A DNA stretch of 64,000 nucleotides from Mesorhizobium sp. YM1C-6-2 (GTDB taxonomy: Bacteria; Pseudomonadota; Alphaproteobacteria; Rhizobiales; Rhizobiaceae), in the NCBI RefSeq assembly GCF_003666685.1, contig NZ_RCIZ01000006.1:1-64000 (forward strand). Reading direction: 5' to 3'. Each line of letters begins with the position of its first letter. Position 1 is the stretch's first letter. The position numbers were made by a program, and so were the translations under genes. The notes beneath the pieces were generated by a model. That model was given only the letters and a program-made list of their open reading frames with translations, had not been told where the DNA came from and made no database searches. Below are positions 19,097-28,119 of the stretch, piece after piece.

Positions 19097-22000
19097 TCAG
19101 TTGGCCATGGCCGGGGGCGGCTCCGCTCCGACCGCGTCGGGATTTTCGCAATCGAAGAAATTCCGCTGCAACACTGGATAGGTGCACCACGTCCTGAGGT
19201 CGCGGGCGTAGGCGCCGGGGAAAGCCGCCTGGACGCGCGGCAACGCCACGTTGCGGGCCTCCTCAGTGTCGAATTCGAAGACGCCGCGGAAGAAGCCTTG
19301 CCGGCGATAGATCCGTCCATCCGGGAATCCCGCATCGGCAGCGCGGTCGCGCGCATCGAGAGCCTCGCCGAGCGATGTCCGCGCGTTGTAAACGATGAGA
19401 TGGCGGAACGTTGGATTGCTGATCCCGCCCCTGGCGCCCTGTTCGACCATCAACGCATAGGGGGAATCGTCCAGCGGCTGCGGCTCAAGCTTCGTTCTTT
19501 CCGGTCCGGACGGGAGCGCCGCGAACGGAAAGCCATGCATGAATTTTGTCCAGGCGATGCTGGTGACGCGCAGCCGGCCGTCGATGCTGGCCGTTGCAAG
19601 CCTCTCGCCGTCCGGCGACAGCGCCATCGCGGTGAGCGGCGCGCCGTGGCCGGATATCTCGACCGTTTCGGCGACCGTCGGGCCTGTGGTCGTGACGGGT
19701 TCCGGCTGATCCGCCTGCCCGCCCGAGAGGCTGGCCGATAGGGTGGTCAGGTCGTTTATCGACACCGTGCCGTCGGCTGCTGCCGTGACGATCGAGGCGC
19801 CGTCCGGCGAGATTTCATACTGGAGGGCAGGGGCCGGCAGGGCCAGGCGCCGCAGACGGTATCCGGCCTCGCCGGCGTCCCCGTCGAGACGCGCCAGATA
19901 GAGTTCGCCGCCGCGGCCGCCGACCACCAGCGCGCGCCCGTCCGCCGACAGGCGCAGTGCGTTGTCGGCCATCGCCGGCATGGGGCCGTTCGCGGTCGGC
20001 GATTCCTCTTCGCGGAACAGCGAGATGTTGCCGCGGCCGCCCAGCGTGGCGATGCGGCTGCCGTCGAGGCTGCTCACCCAGCCGGTCGCATTCGCCGCCG
20101 CTTCCAGGGCGCCGACCTCGGCGCCGCTGTCGATGTCGATGATGCGGTAGCCGGCTTCGCCGTCGCGCCTGAGAAAACGGTCCCCGTTGGGGAGGAACCC
20201 TTCGCGGCCCGCATCGGCGCGAGAGCCGGAATCGTAGGTCGTGCTGCGCGCGTTGCGCAGCGAATAGGTGTGGATGCGAAGCGTGTCGGTGGTCGAGGCG
20301 CGCAACCGCTTGCCGCTCCCGTCGAAGGCTAGCCGGCCGAGGTTCTGCGGCCCGTCGAGAAGCGTGAGTTCGCCGCCGTCCTCGGCCGAGTGGATGACGA
20401 TCTGGCCGCTCGTCTCCGCCACCGCCACCAGCGAGCCGTCCGGGCTGATAGCGGCTTCGATGCCGGTGTCCCGATACTGGCTGAGGGTGATCGCCTGGTC
20501 CGGTGTCGCGACGTCCTGGATCGAGATGGTTCCGTCGCCCGAAACGGCGACGAACCTTCGGCCGGCGCGATCGAAGGCGAAACTGACGATAGGCAGCGGA
20601 AGGCTTGTGAAGCTGGCGGCGACGGCGAGGTTGGGCGGCGCGCTTACTGCTTCACTGGAACCGACCGTCACCAGTTCGACCACCTGCCTTTCCGCGTTGA
20701 AGGCAACGAAGCTCTTGCCGTCTGGCAGCAGGGCGGCCGAGCCGCCATAAGCGACGGCGCTGCGCCAGGCAAAGGCTCCCGACGGGTCGAGGGCGAGCAG
20801 CCTGATGCCGTTCGCATCCTGGCCAAGGATGCGGCTCCCGTCGCTGCTCATCGAAAACAGGCTGGCCCAGGTGCCGCCATCGTTTGCCGCCCGCTCGCGG
20901 ACCCATGTCGAGCCGGGCGTCGTCACGTCGACGGTCGAATAGTCGCCGAGCGAGATGAGCTGGTTTGCCTGGCTCACGGAATATCGCCAGACTTTGATCG
21001 TCCGGTCCTCGGCGCGGGTGGCGAACAGAACGCCGCCGTCGCGCGGCTGCGCCGCGACGACGATCTCGGCGATCGCCGCCCTGTGCCGGCCGATGTTGCG
21101 GATATAGGTTTCGGGACTGGCGCCGGAGATCTGCTGCGACGCGTCGATGGCAAACACGTTGCCGCCGCCGTCGCCTGCTATCACCGTATCGGTGCCGGGC
21201 AGGGCGGCCAGCGCGCGGACGTCCTCGACGCCATATATCTCGCCGACCAGCGTTCCGGTCGTCTGCTTGAGATCGCGAAACAGCGAGAGGCCGTAGCGTG
21301 GCGGCGCGCCAGATGTAGCAGGATAGGCGGGTGGCGGCTCCAGCGGAGCGTTTTCTCCTTTCGTCTGTTCGTCGGTGGGCTGCTGGATCTGTTGCTGCTG
21401 CGCCTGCTGCCGTTGCTGTTGCTGCTGGGGTGCGGCCTGGTTCGCTGTGGTGAGATCAATGTTGAGGGACGTGCTTCTGGTGGCTGCCACAAGGTCGGAT
21501 ACGCGTAGCCCTGCACCTCCGCCATTTTCGGCCGCTTGGCTGTTGACGCCGACCGTTTGGCCGACCACCGCAGAGCCATTGTTCGCTTCGACCGCCGCGA
21601 ACAGACCGCCTTCGGCACTCAACCGGCCGGGGACGAGTCGGGTCGCGCCATAGGCGACGAGCAATCCGTTCGCGCCGGGATTGCGGCGGTCCTGATAGAC
21701 GGCGATCGGCGCCTCGTCCTGCAGGAAATCGAAGGTCTGGACAGGGTTTGCCCCGTCGGTGTCCGTCAAGCCGATATCGCCCGGCGACAGGATTTCATCC
21801 ACCGTGCCGTCGGTGGATATCCGTTTCGCGCTGCCTGAGCGCGTCCCGGCATAGAGCGCGCCGTCAACGGGCGACCAGTGCAGCACTGTCACCTCATCCA
21901 TGCTGCCGTCGGTGAGACGCAAGCTTTCGTCATAGGCGACGTGCGTCCGTCCGAGCCAGATCTGCAGCACCAGGGCGGCCACGATGGGGATCGCCAGCAG

Positions 22001-22324
22001 GGCGGCGGGCAGCGCCAGCCGGGGCAGCAGCGTGGCCAGAGCCGGCGGCAGCCAGGGCGTCCGCGCCGCGCCTGCCCGCCCTGCCGCTTGCCTCGCTGGT
22101 TGTTGCCTGGGCCTGACGGCGGCCTCGGGCGTAGTGTTGCCCGTCGTCGCCTTGTCTTCCGGTCGTTGAGATGTAGCCTCCAGCGTCGCCTCGGAGGCGG
22201 TCTCCCTAACTGGTTCATCGGCCGCTTCCGCCGGCTGGCTGGGCGAGGCCTCAGGCGTCTCGCTGGCCGTTCTCGCCTCCGGCTGTTCCTGCTCGCGCCG
22301 GGCTTCGCTGAGCGGCTCGGTCAT
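19097..22324 (-). CDS. Membrane-anchored beta-propeller (WD40-like) protein
   Basis: A 1075-residue protein. Residues 1-95 are acidic and Pro/Glu/Ala-rich, and 101-124 form one membrane segment. Most of the rest is a beta-propeller made of repeats with a Ser/Ala-x-DG-S/K pattern (SPDGSLVAV, SPDGERLATAS, SADGRALVVGG). A Gln-rich tract (PQQQQQRQQAQQQQIQQP) lies near residues 295-315. The last 90 residues (RIYRRQGFFRGVFEF...AFPGAYARDLRTWC) resemble a SPOR-type peptidoglycan-binding fold, though this is tentative. It overlaps the next-upstream gene by ATGA (22321-22324), so it is coupled to the 909-residue protein and the MoxR ATPase. It probably acts as the scaffold or sensor of the system. Confidence 0.8.
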   Translation of the reverse strand: MTEPLSEARREQEQPEARTASETPEASPSQPAEAADEPVRETASEATLEATSQRPEDKATTGNTTPEAAVRPRQQPARQAAGRAGAARTPWLPPALATLLPRLALPAALLAIPIVAALVLQIWLGRTHVAYDESLRLTDGSMDEVTVLHWSPVDGALYAGTRSGSAKRISTDGTVDEILSPGDIGLTDTDGANPVQTFDFLQDEAPIAVYQDRRNPGANGLLVAYGATRLVPGRLSAEGGLFAAVEANNGSAVVGQTVGVNSQAAENGGGAGLRVSDLVAATRSTSLNIDLTTANQAAPQQQQQRQQAQQQQIQQPTDEQTKGENAPLEPPPAYPATSGAPPRYGLSLFRDLKQTTGTLVGEIYGVEDVRALAALPGTDTVIAGDGGGNVFAIDASQQISGASPETYIRNIGRHRAAIAEIVVAAQPRDGGVLFATRAEDRTIKVWRYSVSQANQLISLGDYSTVDVTTPGSTWVRERAANDGGTWASLFSMSSDGSRILGQDANGIRLLALDPSGAFAWRSAVAYGGSAALLPDGKSFVAFNAERQVVELVTVGSSEAVSAPPNLAVAASFTSLPLPIVSFAFDRAGRRFVAVSGDGTISIQDVATPDQAITLSQYRDTGIEAAISPDGSLVAVAETSGQIVIHSAEDGGELTLLDGPQNLGRLAFDGSGKRLRASTTDTLRIHTYSLRNARSTTYDSGSRADAGREGFLPNGDRFLRRDGEAGYRIIDIDSGAEVGALEAAANATGWVSSLDGSRIATLGGRGNISLFREEESPTANGPMPAMADNALRLSADGRALVVGGRGGELYLARLDGDAGEAGYRLRRLALPAPALQYEISPDGASIVTAAADGTVSINDLTTLSASLSGGQADQPEPVTTTGPTVAETVEISGHGAPLTAMALSPDGERLATASIDGRLRVTSIAWTKFMHGFPFAALPSGPERTKLEPQPLDDSPYALMVEQGARGGISNPTFRHLIVYNARTSLGEALDARDRAADAGFPDGRIYRRQGFFRGVFEFDTEEARNVALPRVQAAFPGAYARDLRTWCTYPVLQRNFFDCENPDAVGAEPPPAMAN

Positions 22325-25050
22325 CGCGCCGCCTCCGCAAATGCGAACGCCGTCTCGTCAGGCAGTCTCAGGCGACTGCGCCGGCGCAGCAGGAGATAGG
22401 CGACGGCGACCACGGCGGTCACAGCCAGATAGAGGAGCAGCGGCAGCCAGGCGCCCTGGGCATGCGGCGTGTCGGCCGGCCGCGGCCACAGCCACCACGC
22501 GGCAAGGCACCAGGCGAGCACGCCGGCTATGACGAGCCCCCGCACGGTCAGCGCGCGCCGCATATGCGGTCCGAAGATGCGCTCGAAGGCGTCGCCCTTG
22601 ACCTGGGGCGCATTCTCGTCGCGCATCATCAGGTCGGCCATCACCGCATCGGGCGGCACGTCCAGCCCCTCCGTCTCCGGCCGCCAGACGGGCAGCCGCG
22701 CCTCCGGCGGCAGCGCGACGCCATCCGGCAGCACCGGCCTGCCGTTCAGCATGGCGTCGACGGCGGCGCGAATGTCGCCGCGCTCCTCCTCGGGCAGGGC
22801 GTCGAGCAGCGCCTTGCGCAGCCAGGGCGGCATGTAGCCGGAACGGAACCAGGGCAGCAGCGTCAGTTGCGCAAGCAGTTTTTCGCTGAACAGCGGTACC
22901 TCGACGCCGTAATGCGCCGTGATCTTGAGGCCGAGATAGACGGTCACGCCGAAGCGCAGTTGCGGATAGACGGCGCAGGCGGCGAGCCAATGGAAGCCGC
23001 GCGGTCCGAGCCAGCGGTGTAGTTCGAGCAGCAGCGCCCTTACATCCGCGTCGGGTGGCGGCGCATCGGAGCGCAGGAACGGATCGTCGAAGCGCACGGC
23101 GGGCGGGCGGGCGGCCACGCTGTCGGCCATGCCGAGCCTGCGCTCGGTCTCGACCAGCCAGGAGACGACGCGCTGGATCATGCCCTTCTCGCCGCCGGGC
23201 AGGCGCGACGCCGCGACCGGGCGCGGCAGCGGCTTCGGCTGGTCGCCGAAGGCAGTGGCGAGGTCGCGGAAGCCGTCGGGGGTGGCGCGCCCGACGAGGC
23301 CGCCAAGCGCGTCGGCGATGTTCATCTCGCGCTCGCCCCATTCGGCCATCGGCACCGGCGTCAGCAGCATGCGCGCCGGCCATTTCGCCAGTTCCTCCGC
23401 CACGAAGGCCAGCGGCTTCAGCGTGAAATAGTCGACCAGCTCGGTGCCGTCGGTGACCAGTACCAGCCGCGCCTCGGGATGGCGTTCGCGCAGGCCCCTG
23501 AGGTCGAAGGACGGCGTAAAGGTCTCGTCGGTCCGGCGTGGCATCAGGCTGCGCGGATCGGGGTCGTAGTCGTAGGCCTGCACCGACAGGCCGCCGCGCG
23601 CCAGCGCGTCGATGAAGCGGCTCACCCGGTCGCGCTCGTGGTCGTCGAGCCGCCGCCTCGGCACCAGGAAGACATATTCGGCGAGCCGCCGCCGCCGCCG
23701 CATCACCGGCGTCAGGAAGCCGCCGCGCGCCAGCGTAGCGCGGATGCTCCTTTCGCCGTGTATCCGCCGCCCGGCGACGGGTTCGCGCCAGGCGATCTGG
23801 CGGGCGAGCCTGCGCTCGGGGGCAGGGGCCGACACCACCAGCCCGTCGAGCGGCAGCTCGATCGGCGCTCCGCGCGCGCCGGACTCCGGATTGGTCAGGC
23901 TTGCCCGGACTGCGGGTCGGTAGGTTGCCGCGGCGATCGCCAGCGCCGGCAGCAGCGGCAGGAAGGCAAGCCAGGGCAGCCATGTCGGCCAGGTCTGCGC
24001 GACAGGCGCGCGCGCCGCCTCGGCGGCGCCATCGGAGTTGAACAGGCCCAGTCGCCCACGCAGGAACTCGTCCTCCGAGGTGTTGCGCTCCAGCGACCGA
24101 GGCGCCACCGGCCGGCCGGTTTCCAGCGTCGCGAAGGCCGAGGCATATTGCGTCAGGCCCTGTGTGCCGGCGGCGTTGCGGCGAAGCGGCGTGTCGGGGT
24201 CTTCCGGCCAGCGCTCCAGCATGGCGGTCAGGAAGGTCTCGGCGTCGGCGATGAAGTCCGACTCGCCGGCATAGATCTGCGCCAGCGCGCGCGGGGTGAT
24301 CGAGCCGTTGTGCTGGTCGACCGCGGCGACGGTGACGGCAAGCGCGGCGCGGTAGTCGTCGCCGGTCGGGTCGTCGGGGTTCGTGTCGGGAGAGAAGTCG
24401 GTGCGCTGGCGCACCTGGCTTTCGCCCCCGATGTCGGGGCGGAGATTGACGCAGCCCGGATCCGTGCAGTCGGACGCGATCGGATTCCACCATCGGTCCC
24501 ATGCCGCGCCGAGCCCGAGCGGCCAGGCCATGCCCAGCGCGATCAGCACCACCGCTGCCAGCGCCAGCAGCCGCGCGCGCCAGCCTTCGAGCGCGAAGCG
24601 CAGCCGCTCCAGCTTTTCGGCGAGCTGCAGCCGCCATGCTGGAACAGGTGGAGGTTCCGGCTTCGGCGGAGGCGGCTTGAACAGTCCGAACCGGAACGGC
24701 TCCTGCACGGGGGGCGGATCGATCGGCGGGTCGAACGTGCCCGGCAGGCCTGCGTCGAGCGCCAGCGAGAGCGCCGCGGCGCTCTCGCGCGTCTCGGCCA
24801 GCACCGGCGTCAGGTAGCGCAGCCACAGATCCTTGGCGCTTTCGCCCTCCGAGTGACGCCATCCGCCCGAGGCGTTCAGCCCGAGAATGGTGACGACGGT
24901 ATCCACCCGCTGGCTTGGCGACACGTGCTGCAGCGCTTCGGCCATGCCACCCAGCGACCGCTCGTCCTCGTAGCGCCGGAAGAGCTCCATCAGGCCTTCC
25001 GCGGTCGGCACGAAGCGGTAGCTGCCGCCATGAGCCGCTGTGGCGTCCAT
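22321..25050 (-). CDS. Large multi-spanning protein of unknown family, MoxR partner
   Basis: The product has 909 residues. The N-terminal 150 residues are cytoplasmic-looking and end in a Pro-rich linker. Membrane segments are visible at about 159-180 and 357-376, and two more near the C-terminus (about 845-900). Between them, residues 455-640 form an alternating beta/alpha region (EYVFLVPRRRLDDHERDR, RLVLVTDGTELVDYF, PARMLLTPVPMAEW) that could be a Rossmann- or vWA-like fold lacking a recognisable MIDAS motif. No family could be named. It starts three bases after the MoxR stop and overlaps the propeller gene, so it is almost certainly a direct functional partner of the ATPase, in the place where a vWA adaptor is normally found. 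Confidence 0.75.
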   Translation of the reverse strand: MDATAAHGGSYRFVPTAEGLMELFRRYEDERSLGGMAEALQHVSPSQRVDTVVTILGLNASGGWRHSEGESAKDLWLRYLTPVLAETRESAAALSLALDAGLPGTFDPPIDPPPVQEPFRFGLFKPPPPKPEPPPVPAWRLQLAEKLERLRFALEGWRARLLALAAVVLIALGMAWPLGLGAAWDRWWNPIASDCTDPGCVNLRPDIGGESQVRQRTDFSPDTNPDDPTGDDYRAALAVTVAAVDQHNGSITPRALAQIYAGESDFIADAETFLTAMLERWPEDPDTPLRRNAAGTQGLTQYASAFATLETGRPVAPRSLERNTSEDEFLRGRLGLFNSDGAAEAARAPVAQTWPTWLPWLAFLPLLPALAIAAATYRPAVRASLTNPESGARGAPIELPLDGLVVSAPAPERRLARQIAWREPVAGRRIHGERSIRATLARGGFLTPVMRRRRRLAEYVFLVPRRRLDDHERDRVSRFIDALARGGLSVQAYDYDPDPRSLMPRRTDETFTPSFDLRGLRERHPEARLVLVTDGTELVDYFTLKPLAFVAEELAKWPARMLLTPVPMAEWGEREMNIADALGGLVGRATPDGFRDLATAFGDQPKPLPRPVAASRLPGGEKGMIQRVVSWLVETERRLGMADSVAARPPAVRFDDPFLRSDAPPPDADVRALLLELHRWLGPRGFHWLAACAVYPQLRFGVTVYLGLKITAHYGVEVPLFSEKLLAQLTLLPWFRSGYMPPWLRKALLDALPEEERGDIRAAVDAMLNGRPVLPDGVALPPEARLPVWRPETEGLDVPPDAVMADLMMRDENAPQVKGDAFERIFGPHMRRALTVRGLVIAGVLAWCLAAWWLWPRPADTPHAQGAWLPLLLYLAVTAVVAVAYLLLRRRSRLRLPDETAFAFAEAAR

Positions 25051-25053
25051 CGT

Positions 25054-26130
25054 TCAGCCCGTTGCCGCCAGCCGGGTGACCGCGCCGTCGATCAGGCCGG
25101 TGAGCAGGTTGCGGTCGTTGCGCAGCTTGGCGAGCGCCGGCGCGACCAGCGGCAGGCGCTCGGCGAGCGGCGGCGAGGGCAGGCTGCGCGGATAGGCGAG
25201 CAGCGTCGCCGCGTCGATCGCCTCGGAGATGCCCGGCCGCTTGTCGAGGCGCATGTCGCGGAACTCCGCGAGCAGGCCGAGCAGGATCTCGCCGTCGGCG
25301 GCCGGCAGGTCGTAGCCGCTGGGGTCGCTGGGGTCGTCCGGATTCTTCGAGGGCAGGCGCTTGCGCAGCCCGCTCGCCACGATCTGCATCAGCGTCGCGT
25401 CGTCGGGGAAGGCGATCTCGTGGAAGACGCAGCGCCTGAGGAAGGCGTCGGGCAACTGCCGCTCCTCGTTGGAGGTCACCACCACGATCGGCCGCCTGTC
25501 GGCCGAAATGCCGCCCGGCGTCCCCGGGTCGGCGTGGCCGCTGCCGCGCCGCGACAGTTCCGGCACGCGGAAGGCGAGGTCCTCGATCTCGCGCAGGAGA
25601 TCGTTGGGGAAGTCGCGCGAGGCCTTGTCGATCTCGTCGAGGATGATCACCGAACGGCTCGGCCTGCCCGGATGCTTGTAGGCGCCGCGCGGGTTGAGCA
25701 GGTGCCCGACCTCGTTGACCTCGTGCGCATCGAGGATCGCCTTGCCGAGCGCCTGGAACTCGATGTAGTCGGCGGCGTCCGACTGCGCTTCCTCAGGCGC
25801 CCGAGCGATTCCCGCGGTCTGCGCCTCGCGGAAGCGGCCGATCGCGTCGTAGCTGTAGAACAGGTCGCGCGCCTCCGAGTTCGACTTGGTCGAGAAGAAA
25901 TGCACGCGCGGGATGCCCATGCGCCGGGCGATCGCATAGCCGAGCTCGGTCTTGCCGCAGCCGGGCTCTCCCGACACCAGCAGCGGGCGGCCGAGCCCGA
26001 TCGCCACGTCGATTGCGGCGATGAGCTCCTTGGTCAGGATGTAGTTGCGTCCCTTGGACGGCACCGGGCGACCGTTCTCCTCGATCTCGACGATGTCGCC
26101 GCCGTCCTGCGGGAAGCTGTTGAACCACAT
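25054..26130 (-). CDS. MoxR-type AAA ATPase
   Basis: A 358-residue ATPase from the ATG at 26130, chosen because GGGGA lies six bases upstream; an upstream ATG at 26172 has no such site and would overlap the protease gene by 23 bases. The Walker A motif is GEPGCGKT (54-61), Walker B is IILDEID (162-168), a sensor-1 Asn is in VVTSNEE, and an arginine pair follows in AFLRRCVF. These are features of MoxR/RavA AAA+ proteins, which remodel or activate partner proteins, usually with a vWA protein. It is encoded between a trypsin-like protease and the 909-residue membrane protein, so it may couple ATP hydrolysis to assembly or firing of this envelope system. Confidence 0.92.
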   Translation of the reverse strand: MWFNSFPQDGGDIVEIEENGRPVPSKGRNYILTKELIAAIDVAIGLGRPLLVSGEPGCGKTELGYAIARRMGIPRVHFFSTKSNSEARDLFYSYDAIGRFREAQTAGIARAPEEAQSDAADYIEFQALGKAILDAHEVNEVGHLLNPRGAYKHPGRPSRSVIILDEIDKASRDFPNDLLREIEDLAFRVPELSRRGSGHADPGTPGGISADRRPIVVVTSNEERQLPDAFLRRCVFHEIAFPDDATLMQIVASGLRKRLPSKNPDDPSDPSGYDLPAADGEILLGLLAEFRDMRLDKRPGISEAIDAATLLAYPRSLPSPPLAERLPLVAPALAKLRNDRNLLTGLIDGAVTRLAATG

Positions 26131-26149
26131 CGGCCGTCCCCTTTTTTCG

Positions 26150-27811
26150 CTACCGTCCCATTCTCTCGACATAGGGCCGCACGATCGGCATCAGCGCGCC
26201 CTCCGCCTGCAACATCGGCACGCGCATGCCGCCGGGCAATGCCGCGTCCACGCCGGTCTGTATGGTGTCCTGGTCGACCTTCAGCGCCGTCTGCATGGCG
26301 TCGCACCAGCTGCCTAGATCGAAGCTGTTGATGTCGACGAGCGCGATGCAGACGCCGCAGCCGGGCGGCCTCTCCTCCGTCGTCCAGGTCTTGCACAGGA
26401 TGTCGCGCCGCGCCTTGTACCGGTCCGGCTTTCCAGGCTCCGTCTTGTCGCTGTAGACCACGAAGATCTGCATGCGGTCGGGCTTGATCTTCGCTTCGAC
26501 CAGCTTCTTGGCGAGCGCCAGCATCAGCCCGCGGTCGCGTTCCGGATCGCAGTCCTCAATGAACACGGCGGCCTCCAGTATGACGCGCCGGCGCGACTGC
26601 AAATGTTCCTTCAGGTCGGCCATGATCATGCCGAGTGCGGCGCTCGCCGGGAAGGATTTGCCGGGCCAGCGCAGGCTGGCCTTCGCCCAGGGCTGCTCGC
26701 CGGCGGCGCCCGCCGCGCCGAGCAGGGCCGCCTCGCGTTTGCGCCGCGCGTCGCCGCCGAGCTTCTCCAGCGACAGATGCGCCAGCCGGTCGAGGAAGTT
26801 CTGGTGGCTGTCGACATGGCGGCAGGCGATCAGGTGGACGATGCCCGGGTTCTCCTGGTCGCGATACCAGTTGATCAAATTCTCCGGATCGTCCCGGTCC
26901 ATCAGCATCCTGGCCGCCCGCAGCCTGCGCTGGACTTCCGCCTCGGCAACCGTGATGCCGCGCAGTTCGGCAGTCGGCCTGCGCACCGCCTTGCGGCGGG
27001 GGGGCGGCGCCTTGCCGACCAGATGGCCGAAATTGTTGAGCCGCATGTGGCGGGCTATGGCGACGACCGGGATCGCCTGGTTCCACGCCGCCGGCTTGCC
27101 CGGCTCCGCCTTCTGGCCGGCCTGGTGCAGCGCGATGAAATTGTATTCCAGGTCGAAGCAGGCGCCGCCCGACGAGCCGCCGAAGGTGGTGGCGTCGTGG
27201 CGCAGCCGCATGTCGGTGTCGAGCAGCTTCAGCACCTTGCCGCGGCTGCGCTTCAGCGGCTGCGCGGTCTTGTTGTCGGGGCCGGCCGGATGCTGCCAGA
27301 TCCAGATCGGCGAATTCAGCTCCGGCAGGCCGAGCGCATCGGGGATCGTGAGCCAGCTGCGCTGCGGCGCTTCGGCGTCGGCGGGGTCGTCGACGCCCTG
27401 GTCGCCCACCGGTTCGGCGAGGCGGACGATCGCGTAGTCGAGGAAGTCGGCCTCGAACCCGGTCTCCTCGCCGGTCTGGTCCTTGTCGCTGTAGCGGCTC
27501 TTCGGCAGGTTCTCGCTCCAGTTCGCGGCGAGCCCGACCGAGCGCCCTTCGGACAGCTCGCCGAACAGCAGGTTCTGCTTGTAGTTGAAGCGGCAGCGCG
27601 CAAGCCCGGAATTCTCCGGCTTGGCGTAGAGAAGCTCCAGCACATGGTAATTGGTCAGCACGAGATCGGCGCCGACGAGTATCCCGGTGCCGAATTTGCC
27701 GCAGCCGTCCTCGATCGCACACACCCAGTTGTTGCGGTCGGTCTGCTGCACGAGCGGTTCGTCGGCATCCTTGATCAGCGATCTGGGATCGACGGCGCCT
27801 TCAAGAGCCAT
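26150..27811 (-). CDS. Trypsin-like serine protease with unknown C-terminal domain
   Basis: The product has 553 residues from the ATG at 27811; longer in-frame extensions to a TTG at 27907 lack support. Residues 25-290 form an S1 protease domain with His56 (LTNYHVLE), Asp125 (FLDYAIVRL) and Ser214 (TFGGSSGGA). There is no signal peptide, so it is predicted cytoplasmic. Residues 330-553 form an alpha/beta domain (HLIACRHVDSHQNF, SAALGMIMADLKEHL, RMQIFVVYS) that I cannot assign. In MoxR-linked conflict systems described by comparative genomics, cytosolic trypsin-like proteases carry extra effector-associated domains, and this one may be such a domain. It heads the MoxR operon, 19 bases before the ATPase start. 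Confidence 0.82.
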   Translation of the reverse strand: MALEGAVDPRSLIKDADEPLVQQTDRNNWVCAIEDGCGKFGTGILVGADLVLTNYHVLELLYAKPENSGLARCRFNYKQNLLFGELSEGRSVGLAANWSENLPKSRYSDKDQTGEETGFEADFLDYAIVRLAEPVGDQGVDDPADAEAPQRSWLTIPDALGLPELNSPIWIWQHPAGPDNKTAQPLKRSRGKVLKLLDTDMRLRHDATTFGGSSGGACFDLEYNFIALHQAGQKAEPGKPAAWNQAIPVVAIARHMRLNNFGHLVGKAPPPRRKAVRRPTAELRGITVAEAEVQRRLRAARMLMDRDDPENLINWYRDQENPGIVHLIACRHVDSHQNFLDRLAHLSLEKLGGDARRKREAALLGAAGAAGEQPWAKASLRWPGKSFPASAALGMIMADLKEHLQSRRRVILEAAVFIEDCDPERDRGLMLALAKKLVEAKIKPDRMQIFVVYSDKTEPGKPDRYKARRDILCKTWTTEERPPGCGVCIALVDINSFDLGSWCDAMQTALKVDQDTIQTGVDAALPGGMRVPMLQAEGALMPIVRPYVERMGR

Positions 27812-28119
27812 GGCTTCACCCGGGCAGTTCAACCGGCAAGCATTATGGCGGCAGTCCGGTCCGCCTGCAATATTGGAACGGAAAAGGGCAAGGTCTCTCC
27901 TCCTCAATATTCGGGAATGGACGCCACGACATAAACATATCGATTGATTCCGTCCGATGTCGCGGCTTCAAAAAACTGCAACCCGGAGATATTATGATGC
28001 CGGCGGCAGTCGAAATTCGTAATACTTGATGATTTCATTAACAGGTTGGACCGCGGTTCTTGGCCGACGCCAGATGGCATCCGGCGAAACCGCAAGCGGC
28101 ATTCCGCGAGGAGGCGGCA
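27812..28119. promoter_or_regulatory. Divergent promoter region between the two S1 proteases
   Basis: This 308-base gap separates the MoxR operon (minus) from the protease-nuclease gene (plus) and must carry promoters for both. It contains AT-rich patches (for example around 27930-28045) in a GC-rich setting. I see no confident -35/-10 pair, palindrome or RNA structure. A polypurine GAGGAGGAGA on the minus strand near 27900 looks like a ribosome-binding site, but only a very short frame follows it. Confidence 0.4.

Noticed and set aside
23479-26331. Open frame of 950 codons on the plus strand
   Set aside because: It is antisense to the 909-residue protein and the MoxR gene; the MoxR frame has clear Walker motifs.
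27840-27905. Short leader frame upstream of the MoxR-operon protease
   Set aside because: A GAGGAGGAGA is followed by a TTG-initiated frame of about 20 codons, but it has a rare start codon, no recognisable peptide and no attenuator structure.
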